In this document: piece after piece, positions 21,377 through 30,948 of the stretch
Layout: each line of letters opens with the position of its first letter
How positions within the stretch are numbered: the stretch's first letter is position 1
Program-made: the position numbers and the translations under genes
The notes under the pieces: model-generated
Databases searched by the model: none
The model's input: only the letters and a program-made list of their open reading frames with translations
What the model was told of the DNA's origin: nothing
Assembly: GCA_903882805.1 (NCBI GenBank)
Contig: CAIRYK010000075.1
Coordinates: forward strand, 28,768 to 92,767
Length of the DNA: 64,000 bases
DNA from: an uncultured Bacteroidota bacterium
GTDB lineage: Bacteria > Bacteroidota > Bacteroidia > Chitinophagales > Chitinophagaceae
Direction: 5' to 3'

Positions 21377-21558
21377 AATGAGGTAGCTAAATTACGAAAA
21401 TGTTTTGGCACACACCTAACCCTGCTGCGTAAAAGACCGGAACAGGTAAGAATGGATTGGGGAAATGGGGAAGGGTATGAGAAGGTGGGATAGTTATTAA
21501 TGAACAAAAGCCGCCGTGAGGCAGCTTTTGTTCATTAACTATTAATTATCTACTCACC

Positions 21559-24432
21559 TTACGCCTCTGCATACGAAGAAGTTGGCTCGCAGGTACATAC
21601 CAGATTGCGGTCGCCGTAGGTGTTGTTTACGCGGGCAACAGATGGCCAGAACTTGTTGTTCTTAACCCAGGCAAGCGGAAACGCTGCCGACTGACGGCTG
21701 TAAGCGTGGTTCCACTCATCGGCAGTTATTACAAACTGAGTGTGTGGAGCGTTTTTCAGCGCATTGTCTTTTTTGTCGGCTTTGCCATCTTCTATAGCGC
21801 GTATTTCTTCGCGTATAGCCAGCATAGCGTCGCAGAAACGGTCCAGTTCGGCTTTGTCTTCGCTTTCTGTAGGCTCTATCATCAGCGTGCCCGGTACGGG
21901 GAAGCTCATGGTAGGCGCATGGAAACCGTAGTCTATGAGGCGTTTAGCCACGTCTTCAGCTTCTATTTCGGCTGTTTTCTTAAACGGACGAAGGTCGAGG
22001 ATAAATTCGTGAGCGCAGGTGCCGCCGCTACCGGTATACAGTATGTCGTAGTCGTTTTGCAGGCGCACGCGCATGTAGTTGGCATTCAGGATAGCGTATT
22101 CGGTAGATTTACGCACACCTTCCTGACCCAACATACGGATGTAGCCATAAGATATCAGCAATATGCTGGCCGAGCCATAAGGAGCTGCAGATACTGCATG
22201 ACCCGCTCCGCCATTGCCCATCATTACGTGCGATGGCAGGAACGGAGCCAGGTGCTGCTTAACGCAAATGGGGCCCATGCCGGGACCGCCGCCGCCGTGC
22301 GGAATAGCAAATGTCTTGTGCAGGTTTAGGTGACAAACGTCGGCGCCAATAAGGCCCGGAGCCGTAAGACCCACCTGCGCATTCATGTTTGCGCCATCCA
22401 TATATACTTGTCCGCCATGGCTGTGCACCACATCGGTTATTTCCTTTACTGTTTCTTCATACACGCCATAGGTACTTGGGTAGGTAATCATTATACCAGC
22501 CAGGTTTTGCGCATGCTGTTCTGCTTTTACTTTCAGGTCGGCAACATCTATATATCCGTTTTCCAACGCTTTTACCACTACTACTTTGTAGCCTACCATC
22601 ACGGCGCTGGCAGGGTTGGTGCCGTGCGCCGAAATTGGTATCAGTATCACATTTCTGTGCGCGTCGCCGCGGCTTTCGTGGTAAGCGCGTATAGTCAGCA
22701 ATCCGGCATATTCGCCTTGGGCGCCGCTGTTTGGCTGCAGGCTGCAGGCGTCGAATGCGGTGATTTCGCAAAGGTATTCGCTCAGTTCCTGTACTATTTG
22801 CAGGTAACCGGCTGTTTGATCTACGGGTGCAAATGGGTGCATTTTGCTCCAGTTAGGGAAGCTGAGCGGCATCATTTCGCTCGCTGCGTTCAACTTCATG
22901 GTGCAGCTACCCAGCGATATCATGCTCGTATTCAGACTCAGGTCTTTGTTCTCCAGCATCTTTATATAGCGCATCATCTGCGTTTCGCTGTGGTGCGTGT
23001 TGAACACCGGATGCGTGAGGAATGCGCTTTCGCGGGTAAGGCCGGCAGGTATATGCTCGAGGGCTATTTCCTGATCGAGGCTGAATGATGTTGGCGTATC
23101 GGCATGTGTAAACACATTGATGATAGCGTGAACGTCGTTAGCGGTAGTTGTTTCATCGAGCGATATGCTGATGCGGCCGCTGGCGTGGTAGCAGAAGTTC
23201 ATGCTGTTGGCTTCGGCTTCTGCGCGCACTGCAGCTACGTCGGCTACCGATACGGTAATAGTGTCGAAATATGTAGCGTTGTGTACAGTTACGCCGGCTT
23301 CGGTAAGCGAGTTGCCCAGCGCCTGTGTGAGGCCGGCTACGCGGCGCGCTATACCTTTCAGTCCGTTAGGGCCATGGTACACGGCATACATTGCCGAAAT
23401 ATTGGCCAGCAACGCCTGTGCAGTACAGATATTTGAAGTGGCTTTTTCTCTTTTGATGTGTTGTTCGCGGGTGCCGAGGGCCATACGCAATGCGCGGTTG
23501 CCCTGAGCATCTATGCTCACGCCTATGATACGGCCGGGGATATGACGTTTGAAATCGTCTTTGGTTGCAAAAAATGCCGCGTGCGGACCGCCAAAACCCA
23601 TTGGAACGCCAAAACGCTGTGCGCTGCCTATAGCTGCATCGGCGCCCAGCTCGCCGGGAGGCGTAAGCAGGGTAAGCGCCAGAAGGTCGGTGGCAAATAC
23701 TACATAACCGCCGGCCTCGTGCATAGCTGCGCAAAAACCGCGATAATCTTCTACGCTGCCCTGTGCGTTGGGGTACTGCACCATACCGCCAAAGAAAGTA
23801 GTATCGAGGTCGGCAATACGATAGTCGCCCACCACTACTTCTATACCCAATGGAATAGCGCGGGTGTACAATACATCGAGCGTTTGTGGAAACACATCGT
23901 GGTCAACAAAAAACTTAGGACGCTCCGGCGCTTTGTCGTCTTTGTTGAGCGAGTGGAAGAACATGGTCATAGATTCGGCTGCTGCAGTTGCTTCATCGAG
24001 CAGAGAAGCGTTGGCCAGCGGCATACCGGTAATGTCGCATATCATGGTTTGGTAGTTGAGCAAGCTCTCCAAACGGCCCTGACTGATCTCGGCCTGATAA
24101 GGAGTGTATTGCGTGTACCATCCCGGACTTTCAAAAATGTTGCGCAATATTACGCTTGGCGTGTGGGTATCGTAATAACCCTGACCAATGTAGTTTTTGT
24201 ACAGTTTGTTTTTAAGAGAAGTTTCTTTAGACTGCTGCAGGTATTCGGCCTCGCTCATAGCTGCCGGTATGCGCAGCTTGTGGTCCATGCGGATGGCTGC
24301 CGGCACTGTGCGGCCTATCAGTTCTTCCATGCTTTCCACGCCTATAGCGTGCAGCATTTTTTTGGTATCCTGTTCGCCAGGGCCAATATGGCGGCCTGTA
24401 AACTCCGCGCTCTGAATGGAAAGTAAATTCAT
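21559..24432 (-). CDS. gcvP: Glycine dehydrogenase (decarboxylating), P-protein
   Basis: Single-chain 957 aa: [17 protein letters not shown]...; PLP-Lys region [25 protein letters not shown]. Start trimmed to [17 protein letters not shown]. Confidence 0.98.
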   Translation of the reverse strand: MNLLSIQSAEFTGRHIGPGEQDTKKMLHAIGVESMEELIGRTVPAAIRMDHKLRIPAAMSEAEYLQQSKETSLKNKLYKNYIGQGYYDTHTPSVILRNIFESPGWYTQYTPYQAEISQGRLESLLNYQTMICDITGMPLANASLLDEATAAAESMTMFFHSLNKDDKAPERPKFFVDHDVFPQTLDVLYTRAIPLGIEVVVGDYRIADLDTTFFGGMVQYPNAQGSVEDYRGFCAAMHEAGGYVVFATDLLALTLLTPPGELGADAAIGSAQRFGVPMGFGGPHAAFFATKDDFKRHIPGRIIGVSIDAQGNRALRMALGTREQHIKREKATSNICTAQALLANISAMYAVYHGPNGLKGIARRVAGLTQALGNSLTEAGVTVHNATYFDTITVSVADVAAVRAEAEANSMNFCYHASGRISISLDETTTANDVHAIINVFTHADTPTSFSLDQEIALEHIPAGLTRESAFLTHPVFNTHHSETQMMRYIKMLENKDLSLNTSMISLGSCTMKLNAASEMMPLSFPNWSKMHPFAPVDQTAGYLQIVQELSEYLCEITAFDACSLQPNSGAQGEYAGLLTIRAYHESRGDAHRNVILIPISAHGTNPASAVMVGYKVVVVKALENGYIDVADLKVKAEQHAQNLAGIMITYPSTYGVYEETVKEITDVVHSHGGQVYMDGANMNAQVGLTAPGLIGADVCHLNLHKTFAIPHGGGGPGMGPICVKQHLAPFLPSHVMMGNGGAGHAVSAAPYGSASILLISYGYIRMLGQEGVRKSTEYAILNANYMRVRLQNDYDILYTGSGGTCAHEFILDLRPFKKTAEIEAEDVAKRLIDYGFHAPTMSFPVPGTLMIEPTESEDKAELDRFCDAMLAIREEIRAIEDGKADKKDNALKNAPHTQFVITADEWNHAYSRQSAAFPLAWVKNNKFWPSVARVNNTYGDRNLVCTCEPTSSYAEA

Positions 24433-24667
24433 AAAACAGTATAAATGATTAAAAGAAAATACACGGGTAAAGCGGCGCAAAGATAACTTAAATTGCGAAA
24501 TTGTACATGACTCTGGTTAGCTGCGCTCAAAGCTGCGAGCAAACGCCCAACCCTATCCTTTTTTGTATCATTCTGCATCCCGCCGCCTACATTGTTTACC
24601 TGCCTGCCTATCTGGCTATTGTAAAAAACAAACCTCATCACGCAACAAAACTACAGCATTAAAAATT

Positions 24668-24705
24668 ATTTTGTTTAAATAAATCCTATTTTTGTTAAAC
24701 AAAAT
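24668..24705. promoter_or_regulatory. Operator-like inverted repeat over predicted -7 box upstream of cry-DASH
   Basis: ATTTTGTTTAA (24668-24678) - 16 nt - TTAAACAAAAT (24695-24705), perfect 11-bp arms; spacer contains TATTTTTG (24687-24694), matching TAnnTTTG. Confidence 0.55.
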
Positions 24706-24728
24706 GACGGATATTTTTTCGCAGGCAG

Positions 24729-26066
24729 TTGAAAGCAGATACAGTGGGAAGCAATAAGGTAAGCATAGTATGGTTTAGAAACGATCTCCGGGTGTGCGAT
24801 CAGGCTGCATTGTCGGCGGCGGTTGCTGCCAGCGAGCGGGTATTGCCCGTTTATATATTCGATCCCCGGCAGTTTGGCATAGTAGGCGGTTTTGCAAAAA
24901 CCGGCGGCTTCAGGGCGCGTTTTCTGCTGGAGAGCGTGGCCGATCTGCGCGCTTCGTTGCGCATTTTGGGCGGCGACCTGCTGGTGGCGCGCGGCTTGCC
25001 CGAGGATATATTGCCAAGCCTGTGTAGCGAATATGCCGCGACAGCCGTATATGCAAGCTGGGAGGCGGCCCCCGAGGAAGCGGCTATAGAGCGCAGCCTG
25101 CAACAGAAGCTCGAACCCATGGGCATAAAATGGCGCACGCAATGCACAGCCACCCTTACGCCCCGCAAAGAGCTACCCTTTGATGTGCGCCACATGCCCG
25201 ATGTTTTTACAGCATTCAGGCAAAAGGTAGAGCCGCGACTTGCAGCAGCCACTGCCATACCGGCGCCCACAGTGGTGCGGGTACCGGATATGGGCGACCC
25301 CGGCGCTATACCGGATCAGGAAACGCTTACCGGCATGCCTGCGCCCGCGGCCGACCCGCGAGCTGCCATAAGCTTTACGGGTGGGGCCGCGGCGGCAATG
25401 GAGCGGCTGCAAGACTATATGTGGCGCGGCGACTGCCTGAAAAACTACTTCGATACCCGCAATGGATTGATAGGCGCCAACTACTCTACCAAATTTTCGG
25501 CATGGCTGGCGCTGGGTTGTATATCGCCCCGTACCATATACGACGAGGTGCAGAAATACGAGCGGCAACGCATACACAACAAAAGCACCTACTGGCTGAT
25601 ATTTGAATTGCTGTGGCGCGATTTCTTCCGTTTTTATATGGAGAAATACCACCAACGCCTGTTTTGTGCGGGCGGCGTAAAAAACAAAACATCAGCGGCC
25701 GCTACCGACAGAAAATTGCTGACGCAGTGGATAAAAGGACAAACCGGATCGGCATTTGTAGATGCCAATATGAACGAGCTGCGCCTGACCGGCTTTATGA
25801 GCAACCGGGGCAGGCAGGTTACGGCCAGCTATCTGGTGCACTATATGAAGGTTAGCTGGCTGCTGGGCGCAGCGTATTTTGAAAGCGCGCTGATAGACTA
25901 TGATGTGTATAGCAACTACGGCAACTGGGCCTATGTGGCCGGCGTAGGCGCCGACCCGCGCCCCGACAGATATTTCAACACCGAAAAACAAGCCGCCACC
26001 TACGATGCCGATGCACGCTACCGAACCCTATGGCTACCAACCGCTAAACCGCTACAAACCATATAA
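24729..26066 (+). CDS. DASH-type cryptochrome / photolyase
   Basis: KVSIVWFRNDLRVCDQAAL..., PVYIFDPRQFG, LFWRDFFRFY-like (LLWRDFFRFYMEKY), NMNELRLTGFMSNRGRQVTASYLV, YGNWAYVAGVGADPRPDRYFN, the DASH-clade C-terminal region. Confidence 0.93.
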   Translation: MKADTVGSNKVSIVWFRNDLRVCDQAALSAAVAASERVLPVYIFDPRQFGIVGGFAKTGGFRARFLLESVADLRASLRILGGDLLVARGLPEDILPSLCSEYAATAVYASWEAAPEEAAIERSLQQKLEPMGIKWRTQCTATLTPRKELPFDVRHMPDVFTAFRQKVEPRLAAATAIPAPTVVRVPDMGDPGAIPDQETLTGMPAPAADPRAAISFTGGAAAAMERLQDYMWRGDCLKNYFDTRNGLIGANYSTKFSAWLALGCISPRTIYDEVQKYERQRIHNKSTYWLIFELLWRDFFRFYMEKYHQRLFCAGGVKNKTSAAATDRKLLTQWIKGQTGSAFVDANMNELRLTGFMSNRGRQVTASYLVHYMKVSWLLGAAYFESALIDYDVYSNYGNWAYVAGVGADPRPDRYFNTEKQAATYDADARYRTLWLPTAKPLQTI

Positions 26067-26076
26067 ACAAACGCAA

Positions 26077-26451
26077 ATGAGCAACGAAACACCCGGTAAT
26101 TACTGCTACTACAGCGACCTGCCCTCGCCGCTGGCCTATGAGGACGAAATGCCCGCTCCGCAGCCGACCCCTGCCCTCACCCTTGCCGACAAAGACCGGA
26201 TAATAGAAATGGCCTGGGAAGACCGCACGCCGTTTGAAGCTATAGAATTCCAGTTTGGCCTAAAGGAAAGCGAGGTGCGCGCCCTAATGAAAGCCAACCT
26301 GAAACACCGCAGCTATGCGCTGTGGCGGGCCAGGGTAGAGGCCTGCAAAACAAAGCACGGCACAAGGCGACCGGCCGACATAATGCGCTTTAAATGCTCG
26401 CGGCAACGCCAGATATCGGGCAACAAAATCTCGAAACGCAACAACAGATAA
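26077..26451 (+). CDS. DUF2805 / TIGR03643-type small conserved protein
   Basis: LTLADKDRIIEMAWEDRTPFEAIEFQFGLKESEVRALMKANLKHRSYALWRARVEACKTKHGTRR; HTH-like pattern. Start set at MSNETPGN, 10 nt after the cry-DASH stop. Confidence 0.8.
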   Translation: MSNETPGNYCYYSDLPSPLAYEDEMPAPQPTPALTLADKDRIIEMAWEDRTPFEAIEFQFGLKESEVRALMKANLKHRSYALWRARVEACKTKHGTRRPADIMRFKCSRQRQISGNKISKRNNR

Positions 26452-26479
26452 ATGGATTTTCGTCAGGATGTGGGTACGT

Positions 26480-26690
26480 AACATCACCCTTTTGAGCGAG
26501 CCGAGGCACACAACATCACCCTCTCCCTTGGAGAGGGCCGGGGTGAGGCCTTTTATACTTGCAGAATAGTTCTTCTGCATTTGGTTACCGCCCTGAAAGG
26601 GCAAAAGCTCATAGCGATGGGCATCGCCCATCGACATAATCAACAACACCTTCTCCCTTGACGCTTGGAGGCGCCAGAGTGAGGCAGTAA
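26480..26690. repeat. Palindrome-rich intergenic repeat island
   Basis: Successive palindromes: CCTCTCCCTTGGAGAGG, TGCAGAATAGTTCTTCTGCA, GCCCTGAAAGGGC, CGATGGGCATCGCCCATCG; degenerate second copy CCTTCTCCCTTG...GGAGGCGCCAGAGTGAGGC. Confidence 0.65.
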
Positions 26691-26698
26691 AAATAACT

Positions 26699-27355
26699 AT
26701 GAACAAAAAAGAACTGAGTATAGACGATATTATGTGCATGGAGCAGCGGTATCGCGCTGCATTCATCAATTCGCTGGGCGGCTTTAAGAGTGTGGCGCTT
26801 GTAGGTACGCGTAGCGCCGGTGGGCAAACCAATCTGGCTATTTTTAATTCGCTGTTTCATTTGGGGGCAAACCCACCGTTGTTTGGGTTTGTAGTGCGTC
26901 CCGATTCGGTAGAGCGGCATACACTGGCTAACATACTGGAGACAGGACAATTTACGGTAAACCACATTCGCCCTGACTTTTACCGACAGGCTCACCAAAC
27001 CTCTGCTCGCTATGGCGCCGATGCATCTGAATTTGAGGCTGTAGGGCTTACCGAGCTGTACCGCAATGGATGGCAGGCTCCGTTTGTAGCCGAAAGCGAG
27101 GTGCAGATAGCCGGCGAGCTGGTGCGCAGGGTAGATATTGCCGAAAACGGCGCCATAATACTGGTATGTAAAATACTGTTTGTTAGCGTGCCCGAGACCT
27201 GCCTGCAGCCCGATGGCTACATAGACCTGGAAGCTGCAGGGACAGTAACCTGCTCTGGACTGGACAGCTACCACACCACCAACAGATTGGCGCGACTGAG
27301 CTATGCCAAACCCGATATAGATCCCATAGAGATAGCAGTAACCAATGGTGGGTAA
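26699..27355 (+). CDS. Flavin reductase-like (FMN-binding split-barrel) protein
   Basis: [71 protein letters not shown]. Confidence 0.85.
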   Translation: MNKKELSIDDIMCMEQRYRAAFINSLGGFKSVALVGTRSAGGQTNLAIFNSLFHLGANPPLFGFVVRPDSVERHTLANILETGQFTVNHIRPDFYRQAHQTSARYGADASEFEAVGLTELYRNGWQAPFVAESEVQIAGELVRRVDIAENGAIILVCKILFVSVPETCLQPDGYIDLEAAGTVTCSGLDSYHTTNRLARLSYAKPDIDPIEIAVTNGG

Positions 27356-28871
27356 ACAACCCATAAGCATAGTGTGGCTAAAGCGCGACCTGCGCCTTAC
27401 CGACCACGAACCGCTGAGCCTGGCCATAGCCGCAGGCTTGCCGGTAATGCTGTTGTATTGCTTCGAGCCAACTGTTATGGCCTACCCCGATAGCGATGTG
27501 CGCCACTGGCGGTTTGTATATGAGTCGCTGGCCGATATGCAGCGGCAGCTAAGCGCTTATGAAGGAGCAGTACAGGTGTTTCATAGCGAGGTAATACTCG
27601 TCTTTACCCTGCTGGCGGAGCGCTACGATGTGCGCAACCTATTCTCGCACGAGGAAACCGGCAATCGGCTCACCTACGACAGGGACATTGCCGTACAACG
27701 GTTTTGCGACAACCAAAATATTTTATGGCACGAAAGCCCAACAAACGGTGTGGTGCGCAAGCTGAAAACACGGGCGGCATGGCAAAAAATATGGGAGGCG
27801 CGCATGGCGGCGCCTATAGTGGCCGTGCCGCTTGCCGATGTTCGCTGGCTGGCGGTAGATGCTGATGTGCACAATGCGTTGCGCGGTCCTGAGTTGCCCG
27901 ACACCGTTACTACTCACAATCCCGCATTTCAGCGAGGAGGCGAAACAATGGCAACCCGGTACCTGCACGATTTTTTTAAGAACAGGTATCACAATTATGC
28001 CCGCCATATATCTAAGCCGCTACTCAGCCGGCGCAGTTGCAGCCGGTTATCTCCCTATCTGGCATGGGGCAATGTGTCTATGCGCACCGTTTATCAGCAG
28101 GCGCTTACCCTGTACCTGGGCGGGGGCAATAAGCGCACGCTCAGTCAGTATATATCGCGGTTGCATTGGCATTGCCATTTTATACAGAAGTTTGAGACCG
28201 AGTGCCGCATGGAAACCGAACACGTAAACACCGGTTACCAAAACAAGTGCAAACCCTACAACGCAGCTCTGGTAGCGGCATGGCAGCAAGGCCGCACCGG
28301 CGTGCCAATAGTAGACGCCAATATGCGCTGCGTAATAGCCACTGGCTTTATCAACTTCAGGATGCGGGCTATGCTGGTGTCGTTTTTGGTATATAATCTT
28401 TGGCAGGAGTGGCAGACCGGGGCGTACCACCTTGCCCGCCAGTTTCTCGACTACGAGCCCGGTATACACTATCCGCAGTTTCAGATGCAGGCGGGCGTTA
28501 CGGGCATCAATACCCTGCGCATATACAACCCCGTAAAAAACTCCATGGAGCATGACACTGAAGGCTTGTTTATAAGAATGTGGGTACCCGAACTAAAAGA
28601 CGTACCATCGAAGCTGATACACGAGCCATGGAACATGACACAGATGGAACAGCAGCTATACGGTTGCACAATAGGCAAAGACTATCCCGAGCCGGTAGTA
28701 GATGTAACCGTGAGCCAAAAAACAGCCACCGATACCGCCTGGGCATGGCGCAAAGAAATAGATGTGCAGCAAGATGCACAACGTATACTGCAACAGCACA
28801 CCAACCGCAAAACCACTAAAGAAAAAACATTGCATCCGCTATTGCTATTCGATACCGAACATGGAACGTAA
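27345..28871 (+). CDS. Cryptochrome/deoxyribodipyrimidine photolyase family protein
   Basis: [25 protein letters not shown]..., [84 protein letters not shown]. Overlaps previous CDS by 11 nt. Confidence 0.92.
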   Translation: MVGKQPISIVWLKRDLRLTDHEPLSLAIAAGLPVMLLYCFEPTVMAYPDSDVRHWRFVYESLADMQRQLSAYEGAVQVFHSEVILVFTLLAERYDVRNLFSHEETGNRLTYDRDIAVQRFCDNQNILWHESPTNGVVRKLKTRAAWQKIWEARMAAPIVAVPLADVRWLAVDADVHNALRGPELPDTVTTHNPAFQRGGETMATRYLHDFFKNRYHNYARHISKPLLSRRSCSRLSPYLAWGNVSMRTVYQQALTLYLGGGNKRTLSQYISRLHWHCHFIQKFETECRMETEHVNTGYQNKCKPYNAALVAAWQQGRTGVPIVDANMRCVIATGFINFRMRAMLVSFLVYNLWQEWQTGAYHLARQFLDYEPGIHYPQFQMQAGVTGINTLRIYNPVKNSMEHDTEGLFIRMWVPELKDVPSKLIHEPWNMTQMEQQLYGCTIGKDYPEPVVDVTVSQKTATDTAWAWRKEIDVQQDAQRILQQHTNRKTTKEKTLHPLLLFDTEHGT

Positions 28872-29019
28872 CAACAAAACAGTGCAAAAAGCACACCTAC
28901 CCCAGAAAATATGTCTGCGCTGTGGCCGCCCCTTTGCCTGGCGCAAAAAGTGGGCACGCGTGTGGGACGAAGTAAAATACTGTAGCGACGGCTGCCGCAC
29001 TGCGCCTAAAAAACAGTAA
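28861..29019 (+). CDS. DUF2256-type small zinc-ribbon protein
   Basis: [52 protein letters not shown]; CxxC...CxxxC with RPFxWRKKW signature. Start trimmed from 28762; overlaps photolyase by 11 nt. Confidence 0.87.
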   Translation: MERNNKTVQKAHLPQKICLRCGRPFAWRKKWARVWDEVKYCSDGCRTAPKKQ

Positions 29020-29029
29020 CCCTAACCCC

Positions 29030-29091
29030 TCTGGCGCGAGTGTTCCGCAGGATCACTCGTGTCTCACTAAAGAAGCCGGTTTGTAACCGGC
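29030..29091 (-). repeat. REP-like double hairpin, left copy (inverted relative to the right copies)
   Basis: TCTGGCGCGAGTGTTCC-GCA-GGATCACTCGTGTCTCACTAAAGAAGCCGGTTTGTAACCGGC; reverse complement closely matches 29714-29774. Confidence 0.85.
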
Positions 29092-29104
29092 GTTAAGTGG
29101 TATT

Positions 29105-29663
29105 TCACAATTCCAGCTTTACAATAGGAAGAATACCCGGTTTGTTATCGTAATAATCTATTGCGCTACTGTATTTATAATCTTGTGCCCGCCACACAAT
29201 ACCTGCTCTTACCGGATTTTCGTGAAGGTAGTTTAGTCGTTGGGCTATTTTTTCATCGGTATTAAGGGCTATAGGGTGGTAGTCGTGTTTCCAAAACTGA
29301 TATTCAACAACATGGTTATTTATTCTTCCGGCATAGTTAAACAGGTTGAGCATCCAATCTCGCCGACTTTCTTGTGGGTTTTCGTGTATGGCTTTTATAA
29401 TCTGTTTGGATGTGTATTTTTTGAAATCCCTCATTATATCGCTCACAGTATTGGTTTCGCTGCCTCTTATTACCAAATGAATGTGGTTGTTCATTATCAC
29501 CCACGCATGCAATATCATCCCGTTTTTCATTTTGACAATACAGGAGGCTCTTGCAAATAAGCTCTTTATATTGCTCTCTTGAAAGTGCGTCTATCCAAGC
29601 CACAACAGTGGAATTAACAAAGTAGGATAGATAATTATCGTAGATTTTATACCGCGAAGACAT
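29105..29663 (-). pseudogene. REP-associated tyrosine transposase (RAYT / IS200-like Y1), frameshifted
   Basis: N-part MSSRYKIYDNYLSYFVNSTVVAWIDALSREQYKELICKSLLYCQNEK in one frame; C-part KNGMILHAWVIMNNHIHLVIRGS...FWKHDYHPIALNTDEKIAQRLNYLHENPVRAGIVWRAQDYKYSS in another. Joined by one extra A at the A5/T5 run 29523-29527. HxH (HIHL) motif present. Confidence 0.85.
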
Positions 29664-29713
29664 GGAATAAAGATAGGTTATGGATTTTATAACTACAAGC
29701 AATCCCATACGCC

Positions 29714-29774
29714 GCCGGTTACAAACCGGCTACTTTAGTGAGACACGAGTGTTCATTCGAACACTCGCGCCAGA
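29714..29774 (+). repeat. REP-like double hairpin, right copy 1
   Basis: GCCGGTTACAAACCGGC...CGAGTGTTC-ATTC-GAACACTCG CGCCAGA. Confidence 0.88.
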
Positions 29775-29865
29775 TGTTAATGGTAATTATAGTAGGTTTT
29801 ATACCGCGAAGACATGGAATAAAGATAGGTTATGGATTTTATAACTAAAAGCTCGTCCCTGTGCC

Positions 29866-29925
29866 GCCGGTTACAAACCGGCTACTTTAGTGAGACACGT
29901 GTTCATACGAACACTCACACCAGAT
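29866..29925 (+). repeat. REP-like double hairpin, right copy 2
   Basis: GCCGGTTACAAACCGGCTACTTTAGTGAGACACGTGTTCATACGAACACTCACACCAGA. Confidence 0.88.
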
Positions 29926-30145
29926 GGTACCGCCAATTTATATTAATTTTTGCCTGAATAATATTGCCTACCTTTATTTGTAGAGTTCAGCATTTACCCC
30001 CATTAACCGATTTGAAGACTGAGATTTACGAATTTACAGCATAAAAAACACAAAAATATATTGTATCTTTTTGTGACAATCTAAAGATATCAGTCGAAGT
30101 AAAATAGGGTAATGCGCTACCGCAATGCACAAAAAACAATAAGCA

Positions 30146-30613
30146 ATGAAGAAGACACTACGATTGATAGGGTGCATAGGGCTGACGCTGGCGGTTGGCG
30201 GTATATCGGGGGCGTTTACGGTAGATGGTGTGAAGGGCTGGTACCGCACTCTCAACAAGCCATTCTTCAATCCGCCCGACTATCTTTTTGGTCCGGTATG
30301 GACGTTGCTGTATGCGCTTATGGGTGTGTCGTTGTTTTTTATATTGGGGTTGCCACCAACGCCGCAACGCAAGCGGGCAATAATGCTATTTGCTACGCAG
30401 CTTATTCTTAATTTTTTCTGGAGCATAATATTCTTTAGCCTCCACGCTCCTGGTTGGGCCCTGGTAGAGATAGCTGCACTTTGGGGCTGCATACTCTATA
30501 TGATCATTTCCTTCTCCCGGTTGCGCCGTGTGGCTGGTGCGCTACAATGGCCCTATCTGGCATGGGTGTCGTTTGCAGCGTTGCTCAATGCGGCTATCTT
30601 TTACTTGAATTGA
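30146..30613 (+). CDS. tspO: TspO/MBR family protein
   Basis: YRTLNKPFFNPPDYLFGPVWTLLYALMGVSLFFI; LILNFFWSIIFFSLHAPGWALVEI; five hydrophobic segments. Confidence 0.92.
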   Translation: MKKTLRLIGCIGLTLAVGGISGAFTVDGVKGWYRTLNKPFFNPPDYLFGPVWTLLYALMGVSLFFILGLPPTPQRKRAIMLFATQLILNFFWSIIFFSLHAPGWALVEIAALWGCILYMIISFSRLRRVAGALQWPYLAWVSFAALLNAAIFYLN

Positions 30614-30660
30614 TATAATAAATTCAAAAGGATAACCGCAACAAGAATTCGGTTACCTAA

Positions 30661-30879
30661 GGTCTATTATCAAAAACAACACTGTTGCTAACCATAGACG
30701 TGCCCACAAACGCCTACTCAACCTTTACTATAGCCAACGCCATAGGCCAGGAAGTAATGCACCAACCAATATCAGCGGCATCTACGCGGCTCGATGTGGC
30801 AGCCCTTGCGCCTGGTGTGTACACCCTAACCCTGCGCGGCGAAAGCGGTGTGCGGGTAGAGAAGTGGACAAAGTGGTAG
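30661..30879 (+). pseudogene. Orphan T9SS C-terminal sorting-domain fragment
   Basis: LLTIDVPTNAYSTFTIANAIGQEVMHQPISAASTRLDVAALAPGVYTLTLRGESGVRVEKWTKW resembles the end of a T9SS type-A CTD; in-frame stop at 30658-30660 and no cargo domain. Confidence 0.6.
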
Positions 30880-30894
30880 GATAAATAATGAACT

Positions 30895-30948
30895 AAAAAC
30901 CATCGGCCAACCGTGCATAAAATGCAGCCCGGTTGGCCGATGGTTTTT
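30895..30948. terminator. Bidirectional terminator hairpin
   Basis: AAAAACCATCGGCCAACCG...CGGTTGGCCGATGGTTTTT between convergent coding strands. Confidence 0.85.

Larger units (their letters stand above)
29631..29930. repeat. 152-bp-period tandem duplication including transposase 5' end and REP-like element
   Basis: accgcgaagacatggaataaagataggttatggattttataact at 29651 and again at 29803 (offset 152), each followed by GCCGCCGGTTACAAACCGGCTACTTTAGTGAGACACG... Confidence 0.9.

Noticed and set aside
21706-24426. Series of long + strand ORFs (207, 252, 110 and 322 aa) opposite gcvP
   Set aside because: Antisense shadows; gcvP on minus explains the coding signal entirely.
24433-24728. Glycine riboswitch upstream of gcvP
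   Set aside because: Looked for the paired aptamer-like conserved purine-rich core; nothing convincing. The region is better explained by divergent promoters and the inverted repeat.
27723-28553. Minus-strand ORFs opposite the second photolyase
   Set aside because: Antisense shadows of a clear photolyase-family gene.
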